6,500 nt of DNA from an uncultured Phaeodactylibacter sp. (GTDB lineage: Bacteria; Bacteroidota; Bacteroidia; Chitinophagales; Saprospiraceae): assembly GCA_913062745.1 (NCBI GenBank), contig CAJXXJ010000229.1, positions 1-6,500 of the forward strand. Reading direction: 5' to 3'. The position numbers and the translations under genes were made by a program. Numbering within the stretch: the first letter of the stretch is position 1; the number at the start of each line of letters is the position of its first letter. Shown here one piece after another: positions 5,745-6,500 of this stretch. The notes under the pieces were generated by a model. That model was not told the DNA's origin. It searched no databases and was given only the letters and a program-made list of their open reading frames with translations.

Positions 5745-6500
5745 ATGGAACAACCAAAGCGGTTATTCGACTTTATCCAGTACCAACTGGAACACCATCC
5801 GCAGGACAAGGCCTACGGTGGCCGTAAGAACGGCGAGTGGGCGTACCTCAGCACACAGGAGACGATTGATCAGGCCAATAAGGTCAGTATGGGATTGCTG
5901 AAACTGGGGGTACAGCCCGGTGATAAAATTGCAGTAGCCGTATACCAAAACCGGCCCGAGTGGGTGGTGCTGGACCTCGGCATTCAACAGATAGGCGCGA
6001 TCAATGTGCCCGTCTACCCAACCATCAGCCCCTCTGAGTACGAATATATTTTCAACGATGCGGAGGTTAAGTATGCCTTCGTCGGCAAGGATGATTTGTA
6101 TGACAAGGTGCGCAGCGCACAGGCCAATGTCCCTTCTCTGAAAGAAGTGTATACCTTCGACCAGCACGCAGGCCGCCCCTACTGGGAGGATCTCTTCGCG
6201 GAAGAAGGCATAGAGGAGGTGGAAGCTCGTAAAGCAGCCGTAAAACCGGAGGAAATGGCTACCCTCATTTACACTTCCGGCACCACCGGGCAGCCGAAGG
6301 GGGTGATGTTGTCCCACGACAATATCGTAAGCAACGTGCTTGACGTACGCGACCTGATGCCCATTCAGGCACGCCACCGGGTTTTAAGCTTCCTGCCGCT
6401 TTGCCATATTTTCGAACGTACAGCGCTCTATGCCTACACCTATATAGGCGGCAGCATCACCTTCACCGGCACGGACAACCTGGGCGGCGAAGATGGAGAC
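5745..6500 (+). CDS. Second long-chain fatty acid-CoA ligase (COG1022 type), 3' end outside window
   Basis: The frame runs from ATG 5745 without a stop to the window end, giving 252 codons, or roughly 40 percent of the usual 590-610 residues. The visible part holds the N-terminal subdomain, the P-loop in TLIYTSGTTGQPKGVMLSH (173-191) and the motif SFLPLCHIFER (215-225). This motif identifies the long-chain acyl-CoA ligase group; the YGMTE, TGDxG and C-terminal lysine motifs lie beyond the edge. It is a paralogue of the preceding gene: the P-loop block and NIVSN are identical, while the rest diverges clearly, so the duplication is not recent. AGGA at 5737-5740, four bases before the ATG, is a modest ribosome-binding candidate, and a good promoter lies just upstream. 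Cys220 replaces the serine found at the equivalent place (Ser222) in the first ligase. Confidence 0.92.
   Translation, partial: MEQPKRLFDFIQYQLEHHPQDKAYGGRKNGEWAYLSTQETIDQANKVSMGLLKLGVQPGDKIAVAVYQNRPEWVVLDLGIQQIGAINVPVYPTISPSEYEYIFNDAEVKYAFVGKDDLYDKVRSAQANVPSLKEVYTFDQHAGRPYWEDLFAEEGIEEVEARKAAVKPEEMATLIYTSGTTGQPKGVMLSHDNIVSNVLDVRDLMPIQARHRVLSFLPLCHIFERTALYAYTYIGGSITFTGTDNLGGEDGD

Noticed and set aside
4358..6317. A long repeat formed by the near-identical P-loop DNA of the two ligases
   Set aside because: The similarity is confined to conserved protein motifs of paralogous genes and does not represent a mobile or structural repeat.
5763..6377. A 204-residue open frame on the - strand across the second ligase
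   Set aside because: It is antisense to the conserved ligase N-terminus and P-loop; the real gene on the + strand simply lacks a stop within the window.

Overview
The window comes from a moderately GC-rich Bacteroidota genome. The main evidence is the first gene, a DUF5686 outer-membrane protein, a family essentially confined to Bacteroidota. Supporting evidence is a promoter before the last gene that fits the Bacteroidota -33 TTTG / -7 TAnnTTTG consensus, and the general lack of strong Shine-Dalgarno sites. The genus cannot be read from the sequence. A Saprospiria-like or related marine/sludge lineage is only a guess from the GC content and protein style.

Layout, all genes on the + strand: (1) 1-1065, the C-terminal part of a DUF5686 outer-membrane beta-barrel protein whose 5' end lies outside the window. 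(2) 1066-1265, an intergenic stretch with some inverted repeats and no clear promoter. (3) 1266-3506, a complete 746-residue RND/MMPL-type exporter of the COG1033 kind. (4) 3507-3835, an AT-richer, gene-poor stretch holding a short inverted repeat and two tiny overlapping reading frames. These resemble the junction of a decayed MNT nucleotidyltransferase/HEPN (MntA/HepT-like) toxin-antitoxin pair. (5) 3836-5635, a complete AMP-forming long-chain acyl-CoA ligase of the COG1022 type. (6) 5636-5744, an intergenic stretch with a T-rich tract and the promoter. (7) 5745-6500, the first 252 codons of a second, paralogous acyl-CoA ligase that runs off the window.

Together the genes suggest envelope and lipid work: an outer-membrane protein of unknown function, an inner-membrane RND pump of a family that often moves lipids or other hydrophobic molecules, and two tandem fatty-acid-activating enzymes. 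The gaps of 200, 329 and 109 bases, and the promoter before the last gene, argue for separate transcription units rather than one tight operon. I found no CRISPR array, tRNA, rRNA, insertion sequence or obvious new multi-gene system. The most unusual item is the possible toxin-antitoxin relic between the pump and the first ligase.
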